Positions 8,638-16,325 are shown, numbered from the stretch's first letter. The stretch is 64,000 nucleotides of DNA from Maccoyibacter intestinihominis (GCF_040096355.1 NZ_JBBMEX010000012.1:29803-93802); one strand, 5' to 3'. Notes: generated by a model not told the origin, from the letters alone. Translations and numbers: made by a program.

Positions 8638-9579
8638 TCACCGTTCCCTTGTGTGCCGCTGCTGCCGTTTCAGTTCTGCCAGCACCTCCGGCGGGATACG
8701 GTCTACCAGCCGCTGAATGTCTTTCAGCTCGCTTTCCAGCTTTGCCCGTTCCATCGTATCTTTCATCTTGCCTTTTTCGCTGGCTTTGGCTCTGGCTTCC
8801 AACTGTTCATTTTCTGCCAAAAGGTCGCTTATCGTGACCTTGTATTTTTTGAGCTGACCGGAGAAGTTCTCCATCTGCGGAAACCACTTTTTCAGCAGGG
8901 AGAGGGCTTCCTCTTTTTTCTTTCCGGCGTTGAACGGGGTAATATCGCCCAGCGTGGCTTCAATGGCTCTTGCCTGTTTGGAGAGATTGACCGCCTGCTT
9001 GAACAGACGGGTGGGGATATGCTTCCTGCCTGTCTTACTGGCACTTTCCCCACGCTCCAAGTCGGGATATTTCTCCACCATATAAGCGTGAAAATCGTCC
9101 TGCCATTTTGTGAGGTTGGCTCTATTTCCTATAATCTCCTTTGCACACAGGCGGTTGTCCTCTGTCAGCGGAACAAAGACCAAATGTAGGTGGGGTGTTT
9201 TCTCGTCCATGTGTACCACCGCCGACACGATATTTTCTTTTCCTACCCGCCCGATTAAGAAATCAGCCGCCCTCTGGAAAAACGCCTGTATCTCCTTTGG
9301 GGACTTCTTCTTGAAAAACTCCGGGCTGGCGGTTATCAGCGTATCCACAAACCGGGTGCTGTCCCTGCGTGTCCGGCAGCCTGCCTGTTCAATGCGGCTT
9401 TGAATGAAGTGGTAATACCGTCCCTCCGGCTTGACGATATGGAAGTTGTACTTGCTCCGGCTGGTGTCAATATCCGGGTTGCTGGCGTACTGTTCCTTTT
9501 GCCGTTCGTGATGGGCTTCCAGCGGTCTTGCTGGATTGCCCTTGTGTTTTTCAAATCGCAAAATTGCGTGTTGTGCCAT
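8638..9579 (-). CDS. MobV-family relaxase (Mob/Pre type)
   Basis: Probable nicking enzyme that starts conjugal transfer at the element's oriT. The N-terminus (AQHAILRFEKHKG) corresponds to motif I of the Mob/Pre family, and HMDEKTPHLHLVFVP is the metal-binding HxDxxxPHxH motif III. The last ~100 residues are a charged coiled coil (LLAENEQLEARAKASEKGK), the usual place for dimerisation. At 313 aa it is somewhat shorter than plasmid Mob proteins (about 400-500 aa), but the catalytic part is whole. Its presence without a secretion system makes the element mobilizable rather than self-transmissible. Confidence 0.9.
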   Translation of the reverse strand: MAQHAILRFEKHKGNPARPLEAHHERQKEQYASNPDIDTSRSKYNFHIVKPEGRYYHFIQSRIEQAGCRTRRDSTRFVDTLITASPEFFKKKSPKEIQAFFQRAADFLIGRVGKENIVSAVVHMDEKTPHLHLVFVPLTEDNRLCAKEIIGNRANLTKWQDDFHAYMVEKYPDLERGESASKTGRKHIPTRLFKQAVNLSKQARAIEATLGDITPFNAGKKKEEALSLLKKWFPQMENFSGQLKKYKVTISDLLAENEQLEARAKASEKGKMKDTMERAKLESELKDIQRLVDRIPPEVLAELKRQQRHTRER

Positions 9580-9762
9580 GAAACTCCTTTCCCCGTTCCG
9601 TTCCTTTCCGGGACTTTTCCACAGGAAAATCCCGCAGAAAATATCTCGGATAGAAAGGGAATGGATAGAATATAAATCAATCTTTTAATCTCTGTATTTC
9701 TATATACCGTCCGGTTTTCGTACTTCAAGAGGATTGATTATCGTACTTGTGGAGTGCGGTTT
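9580..9762. other. Intergenic region upstream of relaxase; possible oriT
   Basis: Contains an inverted repeat (AATCAATC at 9675-9682, GATTGATT at 9732-9739) and a repeated CGTACTT (9719-9725, 9742-9748). MobV relaxases usually nick just upstream of their own gene, so the oriT may lie here; the nick site itself is not recognisable to me. Confidence 0.35.
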
Positions 9763-10158
9763 TCAGTCCTCCGGCGTACCGGAACGGGATTTATTGAAGT
9801 CGGTGTTTAGAACCGCTTCGTAGGATTTTGGGTAAATGCGGTTGGGTTTTCCACAGCCCTGCTTCTGGATCTCCACCAATCCGGCATATTGCAGTTCCCG
9901 CAGGGTGTTCACCGCCTTTTGCCGCCCACAGTGAAGCAGGGCAACAACCTCGCAGATTGGGTAATACAGGAAAATCCGCCCGTACTCGTCCGCCCAGCCG
10001 TTTTTCCGGGACAGGTCTGTCCGGCGCAGGATAAAGGCATACAGTACCTTTGCTTCGTTGGACAGGGGTGTGAATGTGGGGGCTTCAAAAAGGAAATTCG
10101 GAAGCCGGGTAAAGCTGACCGCCTTTTCCGGCTGATGGATATAAATGGTGTTTGTCAT
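9763..10158 (-). CDS. RepA_N-type replication initiator-like protein
   Basis: A 131-residue protein matching the N-terminal winged-helix domain of RepA_N initiators, which bind iterons or start DNA replication of plasmids and integrative elements. Characteristic parts are FTRLPNFLFEAPTFTPLSNEAKVLYAFILRRTDLS, seen as FTRLPNFLF, LSNEAKVLYAFIL and the recognition region GRQKAVNTLRELQYAGLVE. Full plasmid RepA_N proteins are ~300 aa; IME versions such as this are often only the DNA-binding part. It may support replication of the excised circle or act as regulator. It sits between relaxase and VLP genes on the same strand. Confidence 0.8.
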   Translation of the reverse strand: MTNTIYIHQPEKAVSFTRLPNFLFEAPTFTPLSNEAKVLYAFILRRTDLSRKNGWADEYGRIFLYYPICEVVALLHCGRQKAVNTLRELQYAGLVEIQKQGCGKPNRIYPKSYEAVLNTDFNKSRSGTPED

Positions 10159-10269
10159 ATCGTGTTTTGTGGACGGTTAGAAGCCTGTTTCCGGGGGCAG
10201 ACGGTAGTTTCTATTGCCTGCCCCTGTTCTGTGCTTGCAAAGCCTTGTAAATCAAGGACTTTTCAGCCC

Positions 10270-10683
10270 CTAACTGTCCACACAAGACCTCCTTTTCCGT
10301 TCACTTTCTGTTTTCTGCCGCCTGTGAACTCTGGCGGCGCAGTCGGGGCAGTATTTAGCCCGGTTGGATTTGGGGACGAACACACCGCCGCAGACCGCAC
10401 AGCGTTTCAAGTCCCTGCCCCGGTAAATCTCCGCTTCCAGCGTCCCGGCAAGCGGCAAGACCGCCCACCGAAACCACTTGCAGCAGACCGAGAAAGAAAT
10501 GGTCTGGGGGCAGGCGCAGGTGTCCCCATCGTCAAGGAGCATACAGTTCCCGTCCTCATAGTTGCAGCACTCCCGGCGGATCAGGGCGTTTGCCTGTTTC
10601 CTCTGTGCCGGTGTCATGCGGTAAAGGGAACCGTCCGGCTTGCGCTCTATGGGCGGCAGTCGTTTATATGGGTTCTCTTTCAT
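10270..10683 (-). CDS. Cysteine-rich VLP-domain protein
   Basis: A 137-residue protein with the start at 10683, where GGAGGGAACAC precedes the ATG; a longer reading to 10848 has no comparable site. The motif KRCAVCGGVFVP followed by NRAKYCPDCAARVHRR forms a C-terminal zinc-binding unit, and CCNYEDGNCMLLD with CACPQ give a second Cys cluster. This is the cysteine-rich VLP domain often found beside replication and mobilization genes in Firmicutes integrative elements; its role is unknown. The Cys pattern suggests DNA or protein binding through zinc. It is the most upstream gene of the leftward mobilization operon. Confidence 0.8.
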   Translation of the reverse strand: MKENPYKRLPPIERKPDGSLYRMTPAQRKQANALIRRECCNYEDGNCMLLDDGDTCACPQTISFSVCCKWFRWAVLPLAGTLEAEIYRGRDLKRCAVCGGVFVPKSNRAKYCPDCAARVHRRQKTESERKRRSCVDS

Positions 10684-11033
10684 GTGTTCCCTCCATTTCT
10701 CCTTAGCCGTTCTTCCCGAAAAGGCTTCCTGCCCCATTCCTGCGGCGTGTTCCGGCGTTGGCACGCTCCCCGGACTTCGGGACATTTTGTCCCGAAGTGG
10801 CTCGTTGCAGTGCTTCCCCTGCCGGGGTATTCCTTTTCGGACGGTCATTCATTTTTCAAGGTGCAGTTCATCGATGAACTACCCTAAGTCTACACCTAAA
10901 AGACCGCCCGCCCCGTATATCCATAAGGTCGGAAATCAGCACCAAAAACTCTCTATTTCCACGCTCTCGGAATTATGGTAGAATAGAAAAAACGGAACAA
11001 GAAATAGGAAATGATAGAGGTGAACTGAAAAAT

Positions 11034-11474
11034 ATGGCATGGTTAAATTTAAATAGTTATGAAAGACAAGAATATGTGGAATTGAGATTGAATGCACCAA
11101 AAGCCGAAAAAATATTATTAGAATTCAATCCGCTAAAAATCTCTGATACGCCTGATTGGAACCCTGCGTGGGAAGAATGGCATTGTTATAGAAATCCTTT
11201 AAGGATTTATCAGCAGGATTATGAGATTTTAGTTGATTATTTCAACAAAATATATCCTATTAAGGATACATTTGATGGAACACTTGAGCAGGAATTTAGT
11301 GTCTGTTTTGATAATTGGATAGGGAAAAATGATTGGATAAAAATTATTTTCGAAATAGAAAAAGACTTAAACGGTGTTTTGGATGGAGAAAGAATTTTTT
11401 TGACAGGCTTTCTTGAATGGTTAAAAGAAGCACTCAAATATTCATCTATCATCGTAGTTGAGGGAAATTTATAA
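11034..11474 (+). CDS. Unrecognised AT-rich cargo protein
   Basis: A 146-residue acidic protein, rich in Trp, Tyr and Glu, without membrane segments or motifs that I know. It opens the rightward transcription unit that also includes the XRE regulator. Base composition is much richer in A and T than the surrounding IME backbone, which marks it as separately acquired cargo. Its acidic, aromatic nature is like many immunity or antitoxin proteins, but that is only a compositional impression. The 185 bases before it hold the divergent promoter region for this unit and the leftward mobilization operon. Confidence 0.6.
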   Translation: MAWLNLNSYERQEYVELRLNAPKAEKILLEFNPLKISDTPDWNPAWEEWHCYRNPLRIYQQDYEILVDYFNKIYPIKDTFDGTLEQEFSVCFDNWIGKNDWIKIIFEIEKDLNGVLDGERIFLTGFLEWLKEALKYSSIIVVEGNL

Positions 11475-11513
11475 ATACATACAGAGTTTCTTAAGCATGG
11501 GAGGAGGGAGCGC

Positions 11514-12314
11514 ATGGAACTATCCATACAAGAACGATTGAAAGACCTGCGTGTGGAGCGTGGGCTGACGCTGGAACAGCTTGCGGAGCAGACGCACCTC
11601 TCCAAGTCTGCGTTGGGCAGTTATGAAGGAGATAATTTCAAGGACATCAGCCATTATGCCCTTATTGAGTTGGCAAAGTTTTATGAAGTGACTGTTGATT
11701 ATCTGCTGGGGCGTTCTCAAACAAAAAATCACCCAAACGCCGATCTCGCAGACCTGCGTTTGAGTGATGATATGATTGAACTATTGAAAAGCGGGCTGTT
11801 AGATAATCCCCTCTTGTGCGAGCTGGCAACGCACCCGGATTTTCCCCGGCTCATGGCCGACCTTGAAATCTATGTGAACGGCGTAGCCACAAAGCAGGTA
11901 CAGGGCGCAAACGCCATCGTGGACGCAGTGATCGCAAGGATTATGAAACAGCACAATCCCGGCTTGACCGACCCGCAGTTACGGCAGCTTATTGCCGCCC
12001 ACATTGATGATGACAGCTTTTGCCGCTATGTGATACAGCAGGACATAAACAAGATAGCCCTCGACCTGCGGGAAGCCCATAAGGACGATTTTTTCAGCGT
12101 CCCGGAGGACAATCCTCTGGAAGATTTTTTGCAAGCCGCCGAGGAAACCGCCAGCCCAGACAGCGACCCGGAGCAAGCAGCTTTGGCGTTTATCTGTAAG
12201 CGGCTCAAATTGAATTTGAAAAAGCTGTCCGAGGAAGAAAAGAAGTGGCTGAAAAAGATTGCACAGAAGTCGGACTTGCTGAAAAATCCAACCCCACAGC
12301 GGGGGAGAAAGTAA
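11514..12314 (+). CDS. XRE-family transcriptional regulator of the IME
   Basis: The first ~65 residues are a clear Cro/C1-type helix-turn-helix (RLKDLRVERGLTLEQLAEQTHLSKSALGSYE, seen as two helices with the recognition helix around SKSALGSYE), ending in the typical VDYLLGRS. The remaining ~200 residues are helical with no recognised domain. GC-rich like the backbone and preceded by GGGAGG, so it belongs to the element rather than its cargo. It probably represses the divergent mobilization or recombination genes; that is inference from position and family. Confidence 0.88.
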   Translation: MELSIQERLKDLRVERGLTLEQLAEQTHLSKSALGSYEGDNFKDISHYALIELAKFYEVTVDYLLGRSQTKNHPNADLADLRLSDDMIELLKSGLLDNPLLCELATHPDFPRLMADLEIYVNGVATKQVQGANAIVDAVIARIMKQHNPGLTDPQLRQLIAAHIDDDSFCRYVIQQDINKIALDLREAHKDDFFSVPEDNPLEDFLQAAEETASPDSDPEQAALAFICKRLKLNLKKLSEEEKKWLKKIAQKSDLLKNPTPQRGRK

Positions 12315-12358
12315 GAGAGCGACAAATCACAATTTAGGCTTGGAGAGGAATCCTTCAA

Positions 12359-12703
12359 ATGAAAGAAAAAATAAATGGATTTTTAATAGAAAATGCTATT
12401 TCTATTTTTGCTGTAGGAGATACAGTTGAAAATATATTTCAGTTACATTATGGAGTAACAAAATGCAGTTCAAATGATTTATTCAAGCAACTGATAGAAT
12501 ATGGAAGTGTAGCCACATTGAATGAGTTTTGTGAAGGTCAATTAATGCCTCAAATTTTTTCGCAAGGAAAAACAAAAGCAATATTATGCAAACCAACTAA
12601 AAATAAGATAGTAATATTATTCTTGGAATCTGAATTAAATGCTAAAGAAAATTATACGAAAGCAATAGACCTTGATTTGAAAGTTAAAACACTATTTGAA
12701 TGA
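12359..12703 (+). CDS. Unrecognised small AT-rich cargo protein
   Basis: A 114-residue protein, start preceded by GGAGAGGA. No motif or membrane segment is recognised. The central part (FKQLIEYGSVATLNEFCEGQ, then KTKAILCKPTKNKIVILFLE) alternates strands and helices and looks like a small globular protein. Like the gene at 11034 it is AT-rich against the GC-rich backbone. The two AT-rich genes bracket the XRE regulator, suggesting separate acquisitions at the same locus. Confidence 0.55.
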   Translation: MKEKINGFLIENAISIFAVGDTVENIFQLHYGVTKCSSNDLFKQLIEYGSVATLNEFCEGQLMPQIFSQGKTKAILCKPTKNKIVILFLESELNAKENYTKAIDLDLKVKTLFE

Positions 12704-13258
12704 TTTAAAACTATAAATTTATCGAGGAGATAGCAAAGCCAGCCGAGCCAGTCAACGGTCAAGATGAACGGCACATTTCATGCGCCGCCGTTGACAGCCT
12801 CGCTCGTCTTTGCTGATGGGTAATCAAGGCGGGAAAGCCCTAAAATGGCTTCCCACCCATTTCAATTTTGAAAAGAAAATCCGTCTGCTTTTTCGTAAGT
12901 GTGGCTATCTGTCTGGGACACTTTGTCCCATAGTTCGGCGCAGGACGAGGGATGGGGGCTTTCATATACGCCCTGTCTGCTGATGAAACCAGTCCTGCGC
13001 TTGCAGCTCCACGCCACGCAATCACAGCCCTGTTTTCCTGCCGTTTCAAATGCCCTTGCCCTCCCTGGTGGCAACCGCATTTTCGCAGCAACGCCGACAG
13101 AGCGTATAACACACTACACTTTGCAAGCAAAGTCGTGTGCCAAGGGGCAAGCCCCTTTGGAAACCCCTGACAACAAAACAGGCTGAATATCCCGCACTTT
13201 CCCGGTGCTTGATACTCAGCCTTTATTTGTTGTCAGCAGCCCCCGTTTCGTGGTCTGC
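12704..13258. other. Non-coding right end of the IME
   Basis: About 550 bases without a credible gene. It holds an inverted repeat (GTCAACGG near 12755 and CCGTTGAC near 12790) and, near the end, a long hairpin at 13168-13236 (CTGACAACAAA...TTTGTTGTCAG with an inner GGCTGAATATC / GATACTCAGCC). GC content is high. Such regions in mobilizable elements may carry the transfer origin or an untranslated regulatory RNA; neither can be proved here. Confidence 0.45.
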
Positions 13259-13278
13259 GTGTAGTTCCTTGTAAACTG
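13259..13278 (-). repeat. Right terminal inverted repeat of the IME
   Basis: Reads GTGTAGTTCCTTGTAAACTG on the plus strand, the inverted partner of 6717-6736 with one mismatch. Confidence 0.85.
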
Positions 13279-13280
13279 AC

Positions 13281-14000
13281 CTAAGTATATGTAATAACTT
13301 TTGTAGTTGGGCACGGTAATACTTGATAATATATTACACCATATTGAGAAATCTTACATTCCTCTTTTTTCTCACATATAACATCTAAAAATTCCATGTT
13401 TTTCTCAGCAAGATAATTCCAGCTAATAGTACATGTATTTACACTACTAAAGGTTCTCCAATATTCATCTGTCTCCTTTTTCACAAAAAAAATGTTACCA
13501 CTGGGCATAGCATTTTCAAGTGCAAAAAAACATGCCATAGTTGATGTTTGAGCACTTTCGGTTATATTTCTTACTAATATTTGAAAACCTTGCTCTAGAT
13601 ATTCTTCTATCTTTTCTTTTACCCAACTAGTAGGCATTAACAATTCCGAAGCAAAAATATTTGCTTCTAATTCTTGAGTATCTAATAAACGTTTACCACT
13701 AACTTGAATATAGTGTTCACCTGCTATACACTTAACGTCTCCATTGTGCCACGGTATACATATATGCCCCAGCTCATGTGCCAATGTAAATCTTCGCCTT
13801 GGTATATATGTTATTTCCGTATTTATTATTACTTTATTATCATTCAACTGTGAATATGCTTCTATTCCGTATTGATTTTCTTCTTCCACAATTTGAATAT
13901 CCATTTCTGAAAAAATATTACTTACATCAATTGGCGGCGTCAAATCAAATCTATCTGCAATTCTTCGTGCAAATTTTCTCACAGCTTCGAATCTATTCAT
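13281..14000 (-). CDS. ImmA/IrrE-family zinc metallopeptidase, 3' end cut by IME
   Basis: A 239-residue protein of the ImmA/IrrE (COG2856) peptidase family, whose members cleave repressors or antitoxins. TLAHELGHI carries the zinc-binding HExxH (His75, Glu76, His79) and ELEANIFASELLMP the third-ligand region. The reading frame stops at 13281, three bases outside the element's right inverted repeat, so the present C-terminus is at the insertion edge; across the element the frame is in register with the open frame ending at 6716. The original protein was therefore possibly longer by up to ~196 residues, or ended here by chance. It overlaps the upstream gene by eight bases and is the third gene of a coupled operon with an RNase-like toxin. 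Confidence 0.85.
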   Translation of the reverse strand: MNRFEAVRKFARRIADRFDLTPPIDVSNIFSEMDIQIVEEENQYGIEAYSQLNDNKVIINTEITYIPRRRFTLAHELGHICIPWHNGDVKCIAGEHYIQVSGKRLLDTQELEANIFASELLMPTSWVKEKIEEYLEQGFQILVRNITESAQTSTMACFFALENAMPSGNIFFVKKETDEYWRTFSSVNTCTISWNYLAEKNMEFLDVICEKKEECKISQYGVIYYQVLPCPTTKVITYT

Positions 14001-14301
14001 TTGACTCCTTTCTTAACCTATCAATAGCTTCTTCGTCATAAGAGCGTGCTGCAATTCGGTTTGTATCACTCATCCTTTCATACTCAGCGAAATCAATTCC
14101 TTCTCTTCGACATCTTAAGATATCTCTAAATATACTGTCACTATTCTTTCCCCATTCTTGATACTCATATGGGGTCAAGCCAAGAAATTCTCTCAATGTC
14201 ACACCTGTGTCATTATCATGCCAATAATCAATGTAGTCATCTAAGTCAAATATATTTGCGTCGCCATCCAAGCATGCTTGTACATATGTTTTACTTAACA
14301 T
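13993..14301 (-). CDS. Small acidic protein, putative antitoxin/immunity partner
   Basis: A 102-residue acidic protein (start at 14301, set by GGGAGG seven bases upstream; an ATG fifteen bases earlier overlaps that site). It opens with an acidic stretch (GDANIFDLDDYIDYWHDND) followed by LREFLGLTPYEYQEW, a short helical motif commonly seen in small clostridial antitoxin-like proteins. The gene overlaps the end of the upstream colicin-E3-like RNase gene by 11 bases and the start of the peptidase gene by 8, indicating translational coupling. I infer that it neutralises the RNase and might be the substrate of the peptidase; the sequence does not resemble the known colicin E3 immunity protein. Confidence 0.6.
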   Translation of the reverse strand: MLSKTYVQACLDGDANIFDLDDYIDYWHDNDTGVTLREFLGLTPYEYQEWGKNSDSIFRDILRCRREGIDFAEYERMSDTNRIAARSYDEEAIDRLRKESNE

Positions 14302-14518
14302 CGATTTTCCTCCCATTTACTGCATCTTTAATATAATTTCCTTGCGCATCTAATACCATGATATGTCTACCTCGTTTATTAAAAACTTCTATTTCTCCGT
14401 GCAATTCATCCCACGAATAATACTTATCATTAGCTCTATAAATCTGTCTATCTCCTATTACCCTAAACTTTTGTAATCCATCCAAAAAGCAAGGTTTTGG
14501 CTTTGGAATATATGACAC
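14291..14518 (-). CDS. Standalone colicin-E3-type ribonuclease domain
   Basis: A 75-residue protein that is nearly only the cytotoxic RNase domain of colicin E3/cloacin, which cuts 16S rRNA in the decoding centre. The core IYRANDKYYSWDELHGEIEV parallels the E3 segment around IYEWDSQHGELE: Asp37, His40, Glu42 and Glu44 take the places of the E3 catalytic Asp510, His513, Glu515 and Glu517, and Arg70 in NGRKI that of Arg545. There is no receptor or translocation domain, no signal peptide, and an in-frame stop directly before the GTG start, which has GGAGG eight bases upstream. So it is an intracellular toxin or the detached tail of a polymorphic toxin. The next gene is the presumed antitoxin. 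Confidence 0.72.
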   Translation of the reverse strand: MSYIPKPKPCFLDGLQKFRVIGDRQIYRANDKYYSWDELHGEIEVFNKRGRHIMVLDAQGNYIKDAVNGRKIDVK

Positions 14519-14546
14519 CTAATCATCCTCCTTGGTTATTGTAATT

Positions 14547-14832
14547 TTATATAAATATCTGCGTAATATCCTGATACCGATTCACCACCCGGTAAATCTC
14601 TACATATTCTTCCCCGATCTTATACAGCACAACATAATTCCCACAAATCACATATTTATAATCCGTACGAAAGCTGACCCTCTTAGCAAAATCAGATCCC
14701 ATATACGGAAATTGCTGTATATTCTCAATTCGAGCATATATCTCCTGAATGGTCTTTACTGCCATTTCTTCATTATCTTCTGCAATTATTCAAGTCCTCT
14801 GCTACAATAGGGTTAATCCGTAATTTCATCAT
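14547..14832 (-). pseudogene. RelE/ParE-type toxin gene, frameshifted
   Basis: The start (MMKLRINPIVAEDL) at 14832 is three bases after the antitoxin stop, as usual in such modules, but after ~18 residues the frame hits TAA-TGA. The rest of the toxin (IAEDNEEMAVKTIQEIYARI ... VLYKIGEEYVEIYRVVN) continues in another frame to 14547. Comparing with family members, about six residues are missing at the switch, so a short deletion caused the frameshift. The C-terminal catalytic strands are intact but would not be made with the N-terminus. The antitoxin gene upstream is whole. Confidence 0.8.
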
Positions 14833-14835
14833 AAG

Positions 14836-15084
14836 CTATACCCCGACAGATTTCTTCAGTTCATCCAAACTCATCCAGGTACTTTCATCCTTAACTGCTT
14901 CTTCTGCTTCCTGCAGCTTCATCAACAGCTTTTTCTCTGCCTTCTCGCGCTCATAGTCCTCAATGTCCATAACCACAAACTTGCCTCTGCCATTTTTCGT
15001 CAAAAACACGGGTTCTCCAACCTGGCAATTTTTTAATACCTCATTATAATTTCTTAAATCCGATACAGGTAATATATTTGGCAT
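14836..15084 (-). CDS. Phd/YefM-family antitoxin
   Basis: An 82-residue antitoxin and autoregulator of a type II toxin-antitoxin pair. The opening MPNILPVSDLRNYNEVLKNC is the Phd/YefM DNA-binding fold, with EPVFLTKNGRGKFVVMDIEDYE as the conserved dimer core; the last ~25 residues are the flexible toxin-wrapping tail. Preceded by AAGGAGTTGATGTT. Its partner toxin gene is broken, so the antitoxin is now an orphan that may still repress its promoter or cross-neutralise other ParE toxins. It heads a five-gene leftward run that continues into the RNase-like toxin operon. Confidence 0.9.
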   Translation of the reverse strand: MPNILPVSDLRNYNEVLKNCQVGEPVFLTKNGRGKFVVMDIEDYEREKAEKKLLMKLQEAEEAVKDESTWMSLDELKKSVGV

Positions 15085-15182
15085 AACATCAACTCCTTTT
15101 TCTGAGGTGTTTTTTATCTTATATCTGTATTATATCCAGTATTGCTGTAAAATTCAACGTAAGATTTTGATCATCAAACAAC

Positions 15183-16304
15183 CTATACATTTATAACCAA
15201 ATGTATTTCACTTGACTTATTTTCTGTAACAATATGTGGAAAATTCCCATTAAATAGCAAGTCTTTAATCACCATACTATGTGGATGTTGATATCTGTTA
15301 TTCATCCCTGCTGATATAATACAATAAGCATTTAATTTCCCTAATTCCTTATTATAGTTATATTTTGATCCATGATGAGGAATTTGGATACAGCCTATAT
15401 TTTTCCAATATATATCATATGCCTGAACCAAATTCTGCCACTTAAATTTTCCAGACGCATCATAATCCCCCAGATACAAGCATCCAGCATTTTTAAAATT
15501 TCGATTACAGTACTCCCCACAATAACTAGTATCAACTATACTTTGTCTAAAATATTGTTCTTTCATGCCAGAATATAAAGTCATTGAATTTGTGTTAAAA
15601 CTTCCTCCTATTGCTTTATATGCATTTTTTATCTTCTCACGATTACTTTCTGTTCCTTTCTCCCAAATTTCCTGTATATCCTCGTTATTCATCTCACTCA
15701 AAAACACACGATTTAATTCCTCGTGCAACCGTCTAAGCCTGTCTGTTTGTCTAAAATTATAAGGAATATATGCCCATTCTTCACACATATAGTCATTGTT
15801 AAGAGTTCGTTCAAAAATAGTACCAACAATATTTTCTCCTGAAGAGATTCCTCTTACATCAATGACACTATAGCTTTCCTCGGTTTCACGGATCTGATAT
15901 AGACTTGGACTATATCCTATGTTTAAATAATTGAGTGCTTCATAAGGATTACGGGCAAATAATGATGTAAATGATTCTCTTCCATTATATTTGATTAAAT
16001 TATATAATCTTAGATACTTTGCATTTTCCTCTGTTAATAATGGAAAAAAGATTTTTTTAACCTTACAATATTTTAACAAAAAGGGAATTCCATTAATGTG
16101 ATCTTCATCTAAATGTGAAATAAATACTGCATGAATAATTTCATCTTTTTCAAAATTATTTTTTATTTGTTCTTCAACCAATTTCACATTTGTTGAAGAA
16201 CCACAATCATAAACAACATTTACCCATTCTCTTTTTAAGTCGTCCATAAATTGCTCACAATAAAATGCCCCCTGACCAACAGGCAAAAAACTTCTAATCA
16301 TCAT
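15183..16304 (-). CDS. ComEC-like MBL-fold hydrolase in defence context
   Basis: A cytoplasmic, ~373-residue metallo-beta-lactamase-fold protein related to the hydrolase part of ComEC. SHLDEDHINGI is the HxDxDH metal site, LYLGDYDASG supplies a further Asp ligand and IPHHGSKYNYN the terminal His ligand. No signal peptide or membrane segment. An insert of ~130 residues lies between the metal site and the GDYDA strand, longer than in secreted relatives such as the lipoprotein at 23.6 kb. Proteins of this type accompany ATPases in defence islands; here it directly follows the rloA-rloB unit on the same strand. The substrate is unknown. I take the ATG pair at 16304 as start because GAGGTG lies ahead of it. 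Confidence 0.75.
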   Translation of the reverse strand: MMIRSFLPVGQGAFYCEQFMDDLKREWVNVVYDCGSSTNVKLVEEQIKNNFEKDEIIHAVFISHLDEDHINGIPFLLKYCKVKKIFFPLLTEENAKYLRLYNLIKYNGRESFTSLFARNPYEALNYLNIGYSPSLYQIRETEESYSVIDVRGISSGENIVGTIFERTLNNDYMCEEWAYIPYNFRQTDRLRRLHEELNRVFLSEMNNEDIQEIWEKGTESNREKIKNAYKAIGGSFNTNSMTLYSGMKEQYFRQSIVDTSYCGEYCNRNFKNAGCLYLGDYDASGKFKWQNLVQAYDIYWKNIGCIQIPHHGSKYNYNKELGKLNAYCIISAGMNNRYQHPHSMVIKDLLFNGNFPHIVTENKSSEIHLVINV

Positions 16305-16325
16305 AACTATTTTACACCTCATACT

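Larger units (their letters stand above)
6717..13278. mobile_element. Serine-recombinase mobilizable element (IME), 6.56 kb
   Basis: Bounded by 20-bp terminal inverted repeats with one mismatch. It encodes a large serine recombinase at the left end reading outward, a small conserved protein, a MobV-type relaxase, a RepA_N-type protein, a cysteine-rich VLP protein, and on the opposite strand an XRE regulator flanked by two AT-rich cargo genes. The element backbone is clearly richer in G and C than the flanks. No type IV secretion genes are present, so it would need a helper conjugative element. If the two ends are joined as a circle they form a near-perfect palindrome around a GT dinucleotide (CCTTGTAAACTG-T-CAGTTTACAAGG), as expected for an attP of a serine recombinase. 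Confidence 0.85.

Noticed and set aside
7191..9675. Several long plus-strand frames through the IME
   Set aside because: They are shadows caused by GC-rich third positions of the recombinase and relaxase genes.
9763..10158. Autonomous plasmid inserted in the chromosome
   Set aside because: Only a RepA_N DNA-binding part exists, without ParA or iterons, and a serine recombinase with inverted repeats defines an integrative element.
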